Shown: positions 22,397-34,400 of the stretch, one piece after another
How positions within the stretch are numbered: the stretch's first letter is position 1
How the letters are laid out: each line of letters begins with the position of its first letter
Assembly (NCBI GenBank): GCA_002081555.1
Contig: MZNV01000919.1
Coordinates: forward strand, 1 to 36,073
DNA length: 36,073 bases
Source of the DNA: Protostelium mycophagum
Lineage: Eukaryota > Evosea > Variosea > Protosteliida > Protosteliaceae
Direction of reading: 5' to 3'
Made by a program: the position numbers and the translations under genes
Notes under the pieces: model-generated
The model's input: the letters and a program-made list of their open reading frames with translations, nothing else
What the model was told of the DNA's origin: nothing
Database searches by the model: none

Positions 22397-25300
22397 TCAC
22401 TTCTCCACGTTCCACGTATGTGTGGGCTTGTACGAATACTCTCCTGGATATTCGTCAGCTTCTACAACGGGACAAAATATCGTGCTAAAAAAAGTGGTAT
22501 TTTTTTGAAACGGCACAAAATAGTGGGACGATGATATCTTACCTGGGCTTCTTCTTTGACATCACGATATCTCTCAATTTCAAGAATTCCTCACTCGGCT
22601 TAGAGTACTCTGCAACTTTTCAGCAAAAATCCAATAAATTTCCCATAAAGTCCCGTGAAATCTCCGTGAAAATTCGAGGAAAACTGACTGCTATAGAAGG
22701 CGATGAGCGCCTCTGCATCTGCAGTGGATTTGTATGCCTGTAAGACTTGCAAAAATTTGCCGATGGCCTCTCTACCCACAGTCTTAATCTTGCTTCTGTC
22801 GAGAAGAACTGTCACGTTTTCGCTGAAAGGATCAGATCTTTCTTGGAAAATCTAGTGAAATTTCACCTGGATTTCTCCAAGCGGACGAGGTCGCCGCCAG
22901 CTTCGAGGAGTACGTTCAGGATGACGAATCTGGCTTGCATATGTGCTATAAATAGATCAGTTTTTTCTCCGAAATATATATTTAGAACTGCAAAAACACG
23001 ACCAAATTGTATCTTGTGTTTTCCGCCGGTGAGGGTATTTGTTGCCACAGACCTCCAACACCAGAGGATCCTCCTTGTGGCAAAGCATAACAAATCACAT
23101 ATACAACTACAATGTGTTTTGTGAAATCACCTTGTCCCCAGTTCTGAGTGTTTGGATTGTAGAACTCCAAAGCGACAAGGCCCGCCCTGCACATCAGCAG
23201 CCAGTTGATGTATGTGATATCATGGACCTTGTCAGCCACAGCGTCTGCGTGTCCGAAAATTCTGAGAATCGTCTCGTCGGGGCTGAGGTAGATACCACAG
23301 CTCTCCGCTCTGCATTCTTCAATTGTAGATGCCCAAGATCTGAACTGAAATTTCCGTTAGATTTCGCAGAAATTTCTGGGAAAAATTCTTACGACGGTGT
23401 CGTAGGTCTCTCCGGGTTTGTAAAATTTTTCGATTTTTCCACCGGTGAGGGGGTGTTTGACATTTTCATCGAAATTTCTCTTTCCGGTCTCGTCGACTTG
23501 GAACAATTTTCCGGTTCCGTGGCCCAATAATTCGTGAATACCGACTTGTACTTCAAATGCCTGAGAAATGATCAGAAAAGCCATTGTAGATGCAGTTGTA
23601 GATTGTGATCTTCACACAAGAACCGATTGAGATGACAAAAATAGAATTTCATTTTCCAAAATTGAAATGATTAAAAACCTCACGTGACCGTCTAAATTCT
23701 GGTACAGATCTTGATCTTGATCTGCAATAAAATCTACTGTTTCTTTGGGCCTGGCAGAGAGGACGTTGCCAAGGGATACGTTCTTGAATCCCTCAGACTG
23801 TCTTATGTCGTCATAGTTCGGAATGTTGATTCCGCCTGCATTATCGTGAGCTTCTTGTCATGATATCATATCTTGTATCTGAAGCGCAACAAAAGAGTTC
23901 GTCACGAGGGCTTCCCAAGTGGTCTCCCACCTTAGTACTGGCCTCGCTCAGACACGCTTGACTTCGCAGTGCGGCAAGGGATGCGGTAGACTGTGCCGAT
24001 ATGAACGAACCCGAATCTTCGTCTTTAATCTGTGAGGCAGAGCCTCTTTACGGTTTGGTTGTATGTGTTGATCATTTTTTTTGCGGCTTTGCCGCCAAGA
24101 TTTCAAATTTGAATTTCGAAAAACTTACTGGGAACTCCAGAAGAGGCAAAAGTGAGAACTTCGAGAGAAGTGAAATCTGGTTTCAAAAATTTGTCCTTCT
24201 CGAACTCTTTGGGCCTGTGGGAGTGAGCGTTGTAGATGGGATATAGAGTTACCATGGCAACATGGTGATGAATTGTTCGGCGCCCTGGACCAGAGCCTCA
24301 AACTTCTTGGAAACTTCCTTGAAAATTCAGCCACGAAGACTAAAATTTTAATATATAAGAATAGAACAAGATGAATCTATAAATAGAGTTATACCTTGTT
24401 TACAACGGCAACAAGACCCTCATACTCTCCTCTGGCTCCATCGGGGTCTCTGTATGACTCGATGAACCCCACGTTGGTCTCTGCGTCACGTCAATGTAAC
24501 ATCTTTATGTAAAGATAAACCATAATTGGTTTCATTTTTCATCACGAATCCGGACCCAAAAATAGACGCAGAGGAAAAAACACCCACAATCTCATTTTGT
24601 TTCAAAAACAGGCGCAGTACTATACAAACGATATGATATCATACCCACTACAGGTCCGATATCTTTGATCCAAGCTCTCTGAGAGTCCTTGTGATCCTCT
24701 ATGTTTCCATGTGTAAAATGAGCAATGTACTTCTCGATCATGACCTTCTGGTTCTCATTGGCGACGTTTTCCAGTGCCTTTCTGAAGTTTTCCACAGAAG
24801 GAGCCAGAAATTCAGAGAAATCTCCATATGTGACCTTGATCTTGTGTCCTGCAGATTTAATTTATTTTTCATGTGGAAGATGATGGATAGGATCATGATC
24901 CTTTGAGCTACAGACACGGCGAAGCCGCAGGAGGAGCGATGGAGTTGTAGTTTATCCATAACAGCACACCGATGAATCGTTTGAAATATAATCTTCTGAA
25001 GAGATAATCACCTTCGTGTTCATATTCCTTGGCCGGCTTTGCTTTGGCAGATGCCGTCTTGATCTCATACACGGTCTCGTCACCCTCCAATTTCCACAAA
25101 CGTGTGTTGTAAGGCGAGATGTTCTATTCAGATCAACACATGATGTTATTTGGGCCTCGTACCATCTTCTTCAAAAAGCTGTTGGCGATCTCGATGTCCT
25201 TCTTGGTGATGTTTTCCGAGAAATAGGCCGAGATGCCCTGTACAAATGTTACTCAAAGATCATATGAAGTCAATTGCCTTCTCCTCTAAACCGAGAGAGA

Positions 25301-25859
25301 GGTACTTCTCCTCAGAGTTGTAAATAGAGTCTGCCCATTGATCAAACAGGGCGAGAACCTCCTTCTTCACGTTCTCATCTGGAGCAGTCTGCAGAACCTT
25401 TCTGAATTGTTCGCGGCTGAGACGGGGCTGAAAAGTTCAGAGATGATTCAGAAAAATGTACAAACCAATATCTTGGTGTCACCAAAAGAGCGGTAGTTAC
25501 CCATGTTACCTGATCATATCAGACGAACCGATCAGAAAGACATACCGTAAAATGCAGTGGCGAACTGCAACAGAGAGTTGTAATCATCGCTTTTGCCCTC
25601 AGCACTCAGGTCAGGAAATGATCTGAAGAACTTTTGGAACAATTGGAAAAGAGGCCAACTTTCTGGGCTGGTTTGCTGGAAGCATATGAGACTTCCTTGC
25701 CAGGAAGCTGCCAATGTCAGACCTTAATATTATAATGAGGAAACCTTGTGAGAGATAATGGGCGTAGAGCTTTTCTTTTGTGGTCAGACCTTCCAAAGCA
25801 GACTTGATCTCCAATCTGAAGACGGGCTGCTCCACAGGTGCAAGATAGTTGTCTGTCAT
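22397..25859 (-). CDS. DPP3: Dipeptidyl peptidase III, zinc metallopeptidase M49
   Basis: Cleaves dipeptides from the N-terminus of small peptides in the cytosol. The start [20 protein letters not shown] and [30 protein letters not shown] and [13 protein letters not shown] fit the family. The zinc site [12 protein letters not shown] and the third-ligand motif [16 protein letters not shown] are both intact. [20 protein letters not shown] is the conserved stretch before them. The C-terminus is reached through acceptor TTTTTTTAG to end PTHTWNVEK. More than ten introns, one of them (23836-24128) containing a 5S rRNA gene on the same strand plus two hairpins. The region from 25860 may include a 5' non-coding exon. 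The gene is divergent from KCTD9. Confidence 0.93.
23891..23894 (-). terminator. Pol III T-run after 5S rRNA
   Basis: On the minus strand ACGAACTCTTTTG: TTTT begins 1 nt or so after the closing helix, the usual RNA polymerase III stop for 5S genes. Confidence 0.75.
23896..24010 (-). rRNA. 5S ribosomal RNA gene inside a DPP3 intron
   Basis: The minus strand carries the conserved 3' core AAGGTGGGAGACCACTTGGG, matching the TFIIIA box C region of eukaryotic 5S RNA. Upstream is the box A-like CGAAGTCAAGCGTGTCTGAG. The terminal helix closes exactly: 5' GTTCGT pairs with 3' ACGAAC. Length is about 115 nt, near the normal 115-121. A TTTT terminator follows directly. It sits within intron 23836-24128 of DPP3, on the same strand, so pol II transcription of the host passes over it. 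Conserved motifs, end pairing and terminator suggest a functional gene rather than a pseudogene. Confidence 0.9.
24034..24046. repeat. Intronic mini-hairpin GAGGC-AGA-GCCTC
   Basis: A perfect 5-bp stem with AGA loop, just upstream of the 5S gene inside the same DPP3 intron. Confidence 0.6.
24083..24095. repeat. Intronic mini-hairpin GCGGC-TTT-GCCGC
   Basis: A perfect 5-bp stem with a TTT loop, 36 bp from the previous hairpin in the same DPP3 intron. A loop variant of the family. Confidence 0.55.
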
Positions 25860-26232
25860 TCTAAAGGTTGTGCGAATGCTTCTCGAGATGGTTTTAAAAT
25901 AATGATTTGATTTTGATGACGTAGAAACAATCCCGAGGTCTGAAAATTTGAGGGGACGGTCTGTAACTTTCCTGAGGCGCGAGAAGACGAGGAGATCATC
26001 AACACAATCACAGCAGACCTCCAGTAAGTTCCACCTGCTCCCCGGTGACTTGATGTATCATTACCTCGCAGTTGAATGTTGAGAATTCTTTCTCTGCTGG
26101 ACTCAAATATCGACGCTAAGAGAAATACCATTGTTAAGACCATTGGTTCCGAGCATCCGATCATCGAAACTTCAACTGGCCAAATCTCTATGAATACTTT
26201 TAGAACGAAGCTCGTACATACATAAAGTAGAG
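25860..26232. promoter_or_regulatory. Divergent promoter region DPP3 / KCTD9
   Basis: 373 bp between the two start codons on opposite strands. A minus-strand open frame (to 26164) overlaps it and may be a 5' leader exon of DPP3, because CCTTTAG immediately precedes the DPP3 ATG. No core element is obvious. Confidence 0.4.
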
Positions 26233-28140
26233 ATGATCAAGAAGGTCACCGAACATCCTGACTCCCAGAAATCATCATCCAACATTGAAGAAGTTCGTAA
26301 CAAAATCTGTGTGCTGCCAGCAACGATGGAGATTCCCGGGGAAAATATGTGTTATTTTGTGTCATCCCATCGCGGGCGCAGATCGCGCAAGTCAGTGAAC
26401 ACCAGACAATTGAAAGAGCCACACGACGAACGATCACCGAACGGCGGCATGTCTGCATCGCGGATTCGAGTGACTTTGTTTCCAAATGGAAGGAAGAGAG
26501 ATGGTCGCGTTATATTCGTCCCAAATAATGGTCCTTGGCGGGAGTTCTTGGCTCAATGTTCAACCAGAATGGAGTCGGCTGTAAAGAGGATCTTCGTGGC
26601 AGAGGGAGGAGAGATCAATGATATCGAATACATCCAACGTGGAGAAGTTCTTTACTGCTCCGAAGGCGAAGATTTCATCGAACCAGCTGGTGATCTTCCA
26701 TATGAAAAAATATAAAATGACTCTCAAAGATTCACCGAACGAATGGGTCACACTTAATGTGGGCGGGAAAAGCTTCTCTACGACCCGTAGCACTCTCACT
26801 AAAAATAAGAGCTCCATGCTGGCCAAAATGTTCTCGAATGAATGGGCCTCCCAACGTGATTTTAACGGGTCATATCTTGTGGACAGAACACCAGAATATT
26901 TCGCGCCGATCTTGAATTTTTTGAGGTGTGGAACGCTCGTCATAGACGATGATGTCAACGTGGAAGGTTTGTACATTGCCATCTGATGTCAAAAGGACAT
27001 GGATAGTCTTGGTTCCATAACTTTCTGCCTGCATCACTGCTGCCTAAAGTGTCTGATGCCTTCGGACATCCTCTGATGTCTACTGAATATTTTCACTTGT
27101 AGAATTTTTTGTCTGCAGCAGAGCTGCAGAAGCCCACTGCTTTCAGACATTAATAATTTTTGTGATGACACTGACCGTCTACAAAGGTGTTTTAGAGGAA
27201 GCCGTTTTTTTCAATATTTCTGAGCTCATCGAGCCGCTACAGCAGCTTGTGGACAAGAGTAAGAGGAAGCAGATATCACTCACACGTAAAGAGATGATCT
27301 CCATATTGTTGGCCTCTTCGGTCAATTCACCCCTGCGATGTCAGGTTCGTTGTAGTCGCTCAATATTGTGTTGTAGATTTCAGATTTACGTACATGAGGT
27401 TTTTTCCTAGAATTGTAAACTTTTAATGCACAAAATGTACATCGAAAAATATCTGTACAATATTTTCTCTGAAAATTCCAAGGGGTTAGACCTGGCCGAG
27501 TGCGACCTATCAAGGTTAGACCTGTCACACATCAACTTCACCATGACGAATTTCACACGAGCAAAGCTGGGTTACGCAAATCTGGACAACGCAATACTCG
27601 TCGAAAGCAATTTAGAAGGTGCGGATCTACAATTCGCCAGTTTTAAGGTGAGATATTTCTAGATGAAATTTCGGTGAAAATTCCGCGAAGTATCAGCGAA
27701 ATTTCTCTGATGTTGTAGGGGGCAAATTTGTGCAGGGCCAACATGGAAGGCGCGAATTTAAGAGGTGCAAATTTTGAGGACAGAGGTGCGATTCTTTTCT
27801 CTACAACGTTGTAGATCGTCAGAAAATTGACTTTACAAAGGAGGCCAGAAGGCCAATTTGGAAGGGGCAAAGTTAAAAGGAGCGCACCTCGAAGACTGCA
27901 ATTTCTCCGGCGCAAATCTTCGTGCCGCCAACCTGAAAGGCTGCAATCTAGAAAATGCGAATCTGCGACGCGCAGATCTGGCGGGAGCTGACCTCGAAGG
28001 TGGGAACCGTGATTTGGGTTTAGGTTTGACCACGTATAGGGGTGAATTTACGAGGGGCAAACCTGACAAAGGCGAACTTGATTGGGGCTAACCTGGTTGG
28101 TGCTAATTTTGACATCAGAACTACAACACCGTGGGGTTGA
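26233..28140 (+). CDS. KCTD9: BTB and pentapeptide-repeat protein, KCTD9-like
   Basis: Domain order equals animal KCTD9. First is a ubiquitin-like/KHA module ([19 protein letters not shown] ... [16 protein letters not shown]). Next is a T1-type BTB domain ([57 protein letters not shown]). A linker ([17 protein letters not shown]) follows. Then about 20 A(N/D)LxxA pentapeptide repeats, e.g. [16 protein letters not shown], form a right-handed beta helix. Such proteins act as Cullin-3 substrate adaptors. About seven exons; phases agree. The intron 26967-27186 carries the CTGCAGC hairpin. An in-frame Met at 26449 (MSASRIRV) is closer to the animal start, so the 72-residue leader before it is uncertain. 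AATAAA is 8 nt after the stop. Confidence 0.92.
27113..27129. repeat. Intronic mini-hairpin CTGCAGC-AGA-GCTGCAG
   Basis: A perfect 7-bp stem and AGA loop in intron 26967-27186 of the KCTD9-like gene. Confidence 0.65.
27801..27814. repeat. Palindrome CTACAACGTTGTAG in intron
   Basis: The second perfect 14-bp copy of the palindrome, inside an intron of the KCTD9-like gene between two pentapeptide-repeat exons. Here it is not the splice site itself. Confidence 0.7.
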
Positions 28141-28173
28141 ATTATAAAATAAATTGTTACGATATTTAACATT

Positions 28174-28187
28174 AAATAAATTTATTT
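28174..28187. promoter_or_regulatory. Palindromic poly(A) signal between convergent genes
   Basis: AAATAAATTTATTT gives AATAAA on both strands, between the KCTD9 stop (28140, plus) and the stop of the minus-strand gene (28226). It could serve both transcripts. Confidence 0.55.
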
Positions 28188-28225
28188 GTGGGCAAAATTC
28201 AAGCCGGAGTTGCGTCTGCGCAGAT

Positions 28226-29474
28226 TCAGAAATTTATCAAAAGAATTTTGTTATCCGAAATTTGAATAAAAAAATATTGTGGAAATCCTTTAAAAGGATC
28301 CAAAACCGCTCCTGACTTACTTCTTGATATCTGTACAGCGCTTGTGGCCCGTTGTAGAGGGACGAAAGACTTCCGGGTGGGGGGTCTTCTCTTGACTGCA
28401 CTAGAAGAGGTGCTTTTCTCCAGGCCAAAATGCCTCTGTCACAATTAACATTCATTCATTTCAGTAGGATAAGTTTTGTTCAGGCACACAGACGCGTTGT
28501 AGAACAATCAGGGAAATTTGAAAGAAAAGTCAGAGAAGTTTGAATGAAAAGTCAGAGCAACTTGAATGAAAATTCAGAGAAATTTGGATGAAAAATCAGG
28601 GAAATTTGGGAATCGAACCAATTTGGCGCTCGGCGCTGGTTTGAAGTCTGATATCGTGGATGGTACTCTTCGGAGTGTCGCCGGTGTGGAATTTCTCCTC
28701 CTTATTGTGGCGGCAGTAGCTTTCTTCACTTCATGTGCGGGTGCTTGTGATGGTTCCTCCTTTATATTTTGTGAATTGATCAATTCTGCAGAGATCTCTT
28801 GCATGTTGAGACTGTTTTTCCGCGACAAGACGGGAGATCTGTTGTGCGTCTGCAGAAATGTGAGTGGATCCAAATGGGAAGATGGATGTACATCCACGAA
28901 TACGTCGAGAATCACGTACCGGTACTCGAGGAAAAGAAGTCATCACTTGTGGCCTTGCTATTAACTTGATGGGCTCCTCCTGTCTTAATGTGAGGATGAT
29001 CTTGGCAACATGAACATCCTCACTTTCATAATCTCTTCTTCTTCCTCCAACTCAGACTCGGAATCGGAGACCTATATCGATGAGTACGAATGTTCTAAAG
29101 GCGATATGATTACGAACCTCTTCCGATGAGTCGTAATAGTCTACTGTTTCTGATACTTTGGCAAATCAATCTGTGATGATATCAAATTGAAATACTTACC
29201 AGAGCTTTCTCTGTTTAGAGTTGGTGAGGTTTGTGCTTCTGCTGATATCGACTTAGCCTTGAGATCCTGCGCTGTCAATTAGGGGATCTTAAATCAGGAT
29301 TCACCTCTTTTGCCTCTTGTATCTTGGAGAGAAGCATGATGATCTGCGCCTCTGTTGCCTCTAAAGATCTGCTCTGGTGAGATCTTCAGATCTCAACCAC
29401 CATCATTACCGAATCCATTGTGGAAGGTCCTCATGGAATTCTTTTGGACAAAGAAGGCGAAGGATTTCGGTCAT
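28226..29474 (-). CDS. Unrecognised, largely disordered protein
   Basis: Start MTEILRLLCPKEFHEDLPQW is followed by a coiled-coil-like segment (EATEAQIIMLLSKIQEAKE). Acidic/serine-rich pieces (VSDSESELEEEEEIMK) come next, then a long Ser/Thr/Arg-rich region (RSPVLSRKNSLNMQEIS, RRRNSTPATLRRVPST). The RRxS/T sites look like targets of basophilic kinases (AGC type). About six exons with mostly consistent phases. The last exon may carry an extra GTAAGT donor, so the C-terminus is uncertain. No domain is recognised; a scaffold or regulatory protein is only a guess. Confidence 0.5.
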
Positions 29475-30207
29475 GTGAAAACGAGAAAGAAAGAGTCAAA
29501 CGAACGCTTTTGTTGTTTGGGAATTGACATATGTCAGCAGATCTGCGCCAGATTGATTCACTCAAAAAATACCTTTATATCCATGGAAAGCGGAGGGGCA
29601 CATTTCCACGGGACCCCTCAGGGAACATCTAATCACCCTGAAGCAATCCTGCTGGTGTGGTGTTCTTCATGGACTTCTAACCGTTGGTGATAGCTTAGGT
29701 CTCTTGTGCGTGCGGAGATCAATAAGATTCATTAATTGAGTTTGGGTTTCGACGGAGCATCTGTCCAAATTCGCGGATTATTCACAGGCACTGCAAGCCG
29801 GCTCAAACCCTCGTCAGCACGCACGTTAATTTCACGTCAGTTATCGCGGGGCTCGGTAAGGAATTGCAGTGCCTTGTCTGAGAGAAGAATTATCCCAAGC
29901 GGGGGAAGCTCCTCTCCTTCTTCACTGAATAAATGAATGAATATTCTCCGCTTATAGAAACGCTGTCATGGATGTTAAGCAGGGAGGTCCACAGAGGGTC
30001 TCATATCATCGAGATTGCCTGCCTCTGTGTCCATCGGTTCAGAATTCCAAGGAAATACTAGAGATACGGGGTATACTATGAGTGAGGTTGAGAGTGAGTG
30101 GTATTGGATTAAGAAGACCAACTTCAACATCTGGAGGCCCAATATTACGTAAGATGGCCATTTTACAATTGGTAAGTTCCGCAAGCAAGTTCTAATTTCG
30201 CAGCATC
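29475..30207. other. No supported gene; shared upstream region
   Basis: It lies between the starts of two divergent genes. Short minus-strand frames ending at 29852 (LPPLGIILLSDKALQFLTEP) and 29983 (MDTEAGNLDDMRPSVDLPA) have some coding character. They could not be joined by a valid donor, so they are left unannotated. Confidence 0.4.
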
Positions 30208-31087
30208 ATGTCGATGTTAGCAGATGTCGATGCCTCTGAAGTAGAGGGCGCGCTGAAGAAAAGAGACAAGGCAGCTCCAGTGAAAAAGAATACAGACGAC
30301 CAACCTGAGCCTCAAAAAGAAGACGAGAAGGTGAGCCTAAAACTGAGTTAGGTGACTGAATCTGCAGGCGCCAGAAAAAAAATCAGGATGGGCAACAGAG
30401 GGGAAGACGGCCGCTCCAGAGTGAGTTTTGGTCGTAAATGTATTCCTGATATAGTCTCAGAGAAACGACACGGTCAGACGAGGCTTACACATTTGATGAG
30501 CCAGATGAAGAAGAGTGTGAGAAAATTGAATTGATTTTAGAAATGACCCTCTCTAATCATTTCAGTAAATTTGAAAAAAGACGATGTCGATCAAGAGATC
30601 GCCACTCAAGTCGCGGCTCCTCCAAAAAATGTCGGATTGAAAGTGCAAACGATCAGAGAGCTACAAACAGCTGCTAAATTCTCCCTTCCAACAAACAAAG
30701 TGGGTGGACGTTCAGAACATCAGTACTGATTTCAACAGGACCCTGGTGTCGATCTCACCCTCTTAAGCAAAATCCTTTCCAGTCAAGAGGAGGTCATGGA
30801 GCCAGACGAGCCGTGGGAATTCAACACCCTCTTTGTGAAGGTACAAATATTACTGCATCTGTTACTCAGTTTGTCTTTTGGTTGTCGTGTTCTCATCATC
30901 ATAGGTCACAAGTGAACTGCAATTAGAATTTGAGCATGAGGAAGAGCTCAGAAAACAAAGAGCCGGTGGAAAAGCAAATGATGATGACGACCCGATCAGC
31001 ACGCCAGGTGGGGCAAAGTCGAGTGGAAAGACTGATTTGAGGTACACCTCCAGAAGTAGCGACCTCAAAGCGGCCGGAGGGTCATAA
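30208..31087 (+). CDS. IFT43: Intraflagellar transport protein 43
   Basis: A subunit of the IFT-A complex that drives retrograde transport in cilia. The N-terminus is charged and low-complexity (MSMLADVDASEVEGALKKRD), with the GWATEG-type short motif usual before the conserved part. The family core follows: PGVDLTLLSKILSSQEEV, DEPWEFNTLFVKVTSELQLE. Six exons: the first ends in AAG at a GTGAGC donor, and the last ends with TAA 31085-31087. The phases agree throughout. About 225 residues, the normal size. Its presence says the organism builds cilia or flagella at some stage. Confidence 0.88.
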
Positions 31088-31414
31088 ATGTTACTGTACA
31101 AATTGAAATTTCTATCCATCCATCACTTGGTTTGATTTGCTCCATAAATACCAACCTTAAGCCTTCGATGTGGTTACCATGATGCTCTCAAGAACTACTT
31201 TGATACGAAATTATTCTTTGGGTGGGATAAATAATAATTGGATTTGAAAGATCAAATCGTTGTAGATCGTTTCGAAAATTTGAGCCGAGGAGGAAGAATT
31301 TCTTTGGAAAGCTCGGATCGCATTATCATCACCAGGTCGGTCGTCTAAACACCAACTTCTTTCTTTTGTTTCTGGGTATTTCGTCCCTCTAATTTAAGAG
31401 AACAGATTGCTAAC
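31088..31414. other. Intergenic between IFT43 and TSR1
   Basis: IFT43 3' flank and TSR1 promoter. GTTGTAG occurs near 31260. No exon or RNA seen. Confidence 0.45.
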
Positions 31415-34400
31415 ATGGATGGTGGAGCGCGTCACAAACCTGGCAAGCTGAAACAGCAAAACAAGACTCACAAGAGTGGTCGACATGACACTCGTGGACA
31501 AGTGAAGAGGAGGGTTGATGGTTCGTCATATGATGGATCTTGATTTTTTCTGATCCCGACCAGGAAAGATGGGAGCAGCTGCACCTCGTGCCTCCGTAAA
31601 GGACAGGTCTTCCAACCGTGAAGATCGTAGAAATCAGGCCAAACAGGTCACACAGAAGAAGAAAGACGCTTTATTGCAGGCGAGAAGAAGCGCTCATCCA
31701 CCAAAAGTCGTTGTATGTGTCAATCGTCCATCAATTTATGGTGTTGATGATCAAAGGGTGTGATTGGACTCTCTGAGACAGCAGATGTGGACAAGATTTT
31801 TTCTGCCCTCACTGGCAAAGGCGAGAACCAAAAAGACGTCAACAACCGCCACACAACCTTCAGGTATCACATCAATAATCATGCAGTCACCTTGATCAAA
31901 TCAGAAACACGACGATTTTTTGTTAGACACAGCTGTATCTCAAAACTTTGAAACACAAGCCATCAAATCATTGTGACAAAAGCCATGTTCATTAAAAAAT
32001 AATTTTTTGTCTGGAGACTGATGAGCAGAAAACAAGTGGAAAAAAATAATAAAGAACAGTGTCCCTGCTTGGAGACAGCGATTGACGGTTCTTCGTGCTG
32101 ACATTACCAACATCAATTCTGTGCTGGACGTCTCTAAGGTTCGTAAAGATCATCAGAAACCCCATTGAAATTTCACAGACCGCTGACGTACTCCTTCTGA
32201 TTCTCCCCGTGGCTGGTGTCGACCAAAACGGAGAGCAGGTCTGACCCTTATGACATCACTCTTGACGTCTTGACCGTTTCTGACTCGTTGTAGACGATCA
32301 GTGTCATCAAGTCACAAGGAATGCCGACAGTCATCGGAGTTATTCAAGGTCTTGAAGAGGTTGCACAAAAGCAGAGAAAGGATGTCAGAAACAACCTCGT
32401 CAAATTCTTCGAAAATAAATTTCCCGGAGAGCCCAAGATTCTCACCATGGATAACGACCAGGTACGTCGTAGTAGATCTAGTTGTAGATGCAGAAATCTC
32501 ATGGAATTTCAGGAGGTGACACAGGCCGTACGTTTTGTGAGTAACGCTAGCAATCGTAGAGTTCAATGGAAAGACAGGAGACCTTACTTACTCGTCGACA
32601 ATCTACAATTCACACCATCATCTGATGACGTCACCAAAGGAACTTTGGCCGTATCAGGATTCCTGAGAGGTGGATTTTATTTGAATGCGACATAATTTGA
32701 AAACGTAAAGGTCATGACTTGAACGTAAACAATCTGGTGCACATATCAGATCATGGAGACTTTCAGATTCTCCAGGTGAGACTTTGCGACACTCATGACA
32801 TCAACTGACGTCACAGGTCGAGGTTAGAGCCGACCCCCACCAACCCAACAGAAAGGGGGACGGTATGGAGGAGGTGGAAGGTGTACACAAGCCAGATCCC
32901 GCCAAAATCGAGTCTTTGGACAGAGAGAACGTTCCCGATTTTCTGGAAAATGAACAGACTTGGCCCACAGACGAAGAAATCAAACAAGCTGAAGGTGACT
33001 TTCGACGCTCTACAACTCTCACTCCGATGAAACCTTCACAAAAAATTGAAACGTGAGATTGAGATTTGCAGAATCCAGACGCAAGTTGAAGAAGGTACCC
33101 AAGGGAACTTCCTCTTACCAGGTTAGTCTCCTTAACTACCGTGAATCTCACGCTAACAACCGCGAAGGCCGCGTGGATCGTGGAGTCTGATGAAGAGGGG
33201 GAGGGGGAAGAGGGGGAGGAGGCTAGTGACGAGGAGAACTACAACGAGGAAAATATGGTCACCGAAGACCCAGAGAAAACAAATGAGATCGAGGTATGTG
33301 GTCAACTTATTGTAGACGGACTTGAGCGTCTACAACGCGCGTGCGAAAATATGTCGTAGATGAGAAATCTTTGATCAGATTTGAATTTTGAATTTTGCGC
33401 AGCCCGCCGATGAGATGAGATCAGATCACGAATCAGAATCAGAAGAAGAGATGGAACAGATCGACATGAATGATGCCGCACCACAACCAAAGAGATCAGA
33501 TGAGGATTTTGATGAGAAGGAGCTGGAACAATTAGTCAATGGCGAACAGAGGTCGGTCATCTCATTTCATCATCTTCAGGGTCATCATCTCATTTTCTCC
33601 CAGAACCAAAAAGTTTGAGAGGTCAGAAGAAGACTTGGAATTCCCCGATGAGGTGGATGTCGACGTCGACGTCGCCGCCAGAATGAGGTTCCAAAAGTAT
33701 CGAGGTCTCAAATCGATGAGAACGTCTCCCTGGGATCCCAAGGAGAATCTCCCCATTGAGTACGCCAAGATCTTTCAATTCGGAAGTTTCGCCCGGACCA
33801 AGAAGAGGGTCCTCTTGCAGCACGGAGATGTAAAGGTGACACTTTGTATTTTGAATCGTTGTAGATCGACTGACGTGGAAAGGTGGGACAATACGTCACC
33901 ATCTACTTGGCAAACGCCCCGGCCGCAGTGGTGAGTGGATTTTCTGTGAAATTTCTCCGAGTTTTCGCTGAAAATTCGCAGGCAGAAACCTTTAACAAAG
34001 AGACTGTGCTTATTGCCTCGGGACTTTTGCAGTATGAGAACAAGACTTCCGTGTTGAATTTCAACATCTACAAGCACCCCTCCTACACCGAGCCCGTACA
34101 GTCCAAGGTGAGTTTTTGGCGGGAAAATCTCGACCGTCTACAACCAGTCGTGACGTCATACCAGGAACCTCTGGTCTTCCACTGTGGTTTCAGAAGATAT
34201 CTCACATTCCCGATTTTCTCGGAAAATTCGATGAGATCAGACAAGCACAAATACGAGAAGTTTCTTCAGGGAGGACGTAACTCCTCGGCCACAATATATG
34301 GTCCCATCACTTTCCCAACAGTCCCCCTCTTGGTCTTCAAGCCCGACACGAACCAACTCGTCGCCACAGGATCTCTCACATCGGGTATGTACATCTGTCG

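Noticed and set aside
24245-24260. GTTACCATGGCAAC, resembling an RFX X-box
   Set aside because: It is the coding end and donor of a DPP3 exon (MLPW followed by GTAACT), so the match is explained by protein and splice sequence and lies far from a promoter.
28600-28640. GGTTCGATTCCC on the minus strand as a tRNA remnant
   Set aside because: It is the start of an intron after the SAKL codons of the disordered protein gene; no cloverleaf forms.
33141-33359. Acidic frame read as a separate small gene
   Set aside because: It is the acidic-insert exon of TSR1, with flanking introns in phase.
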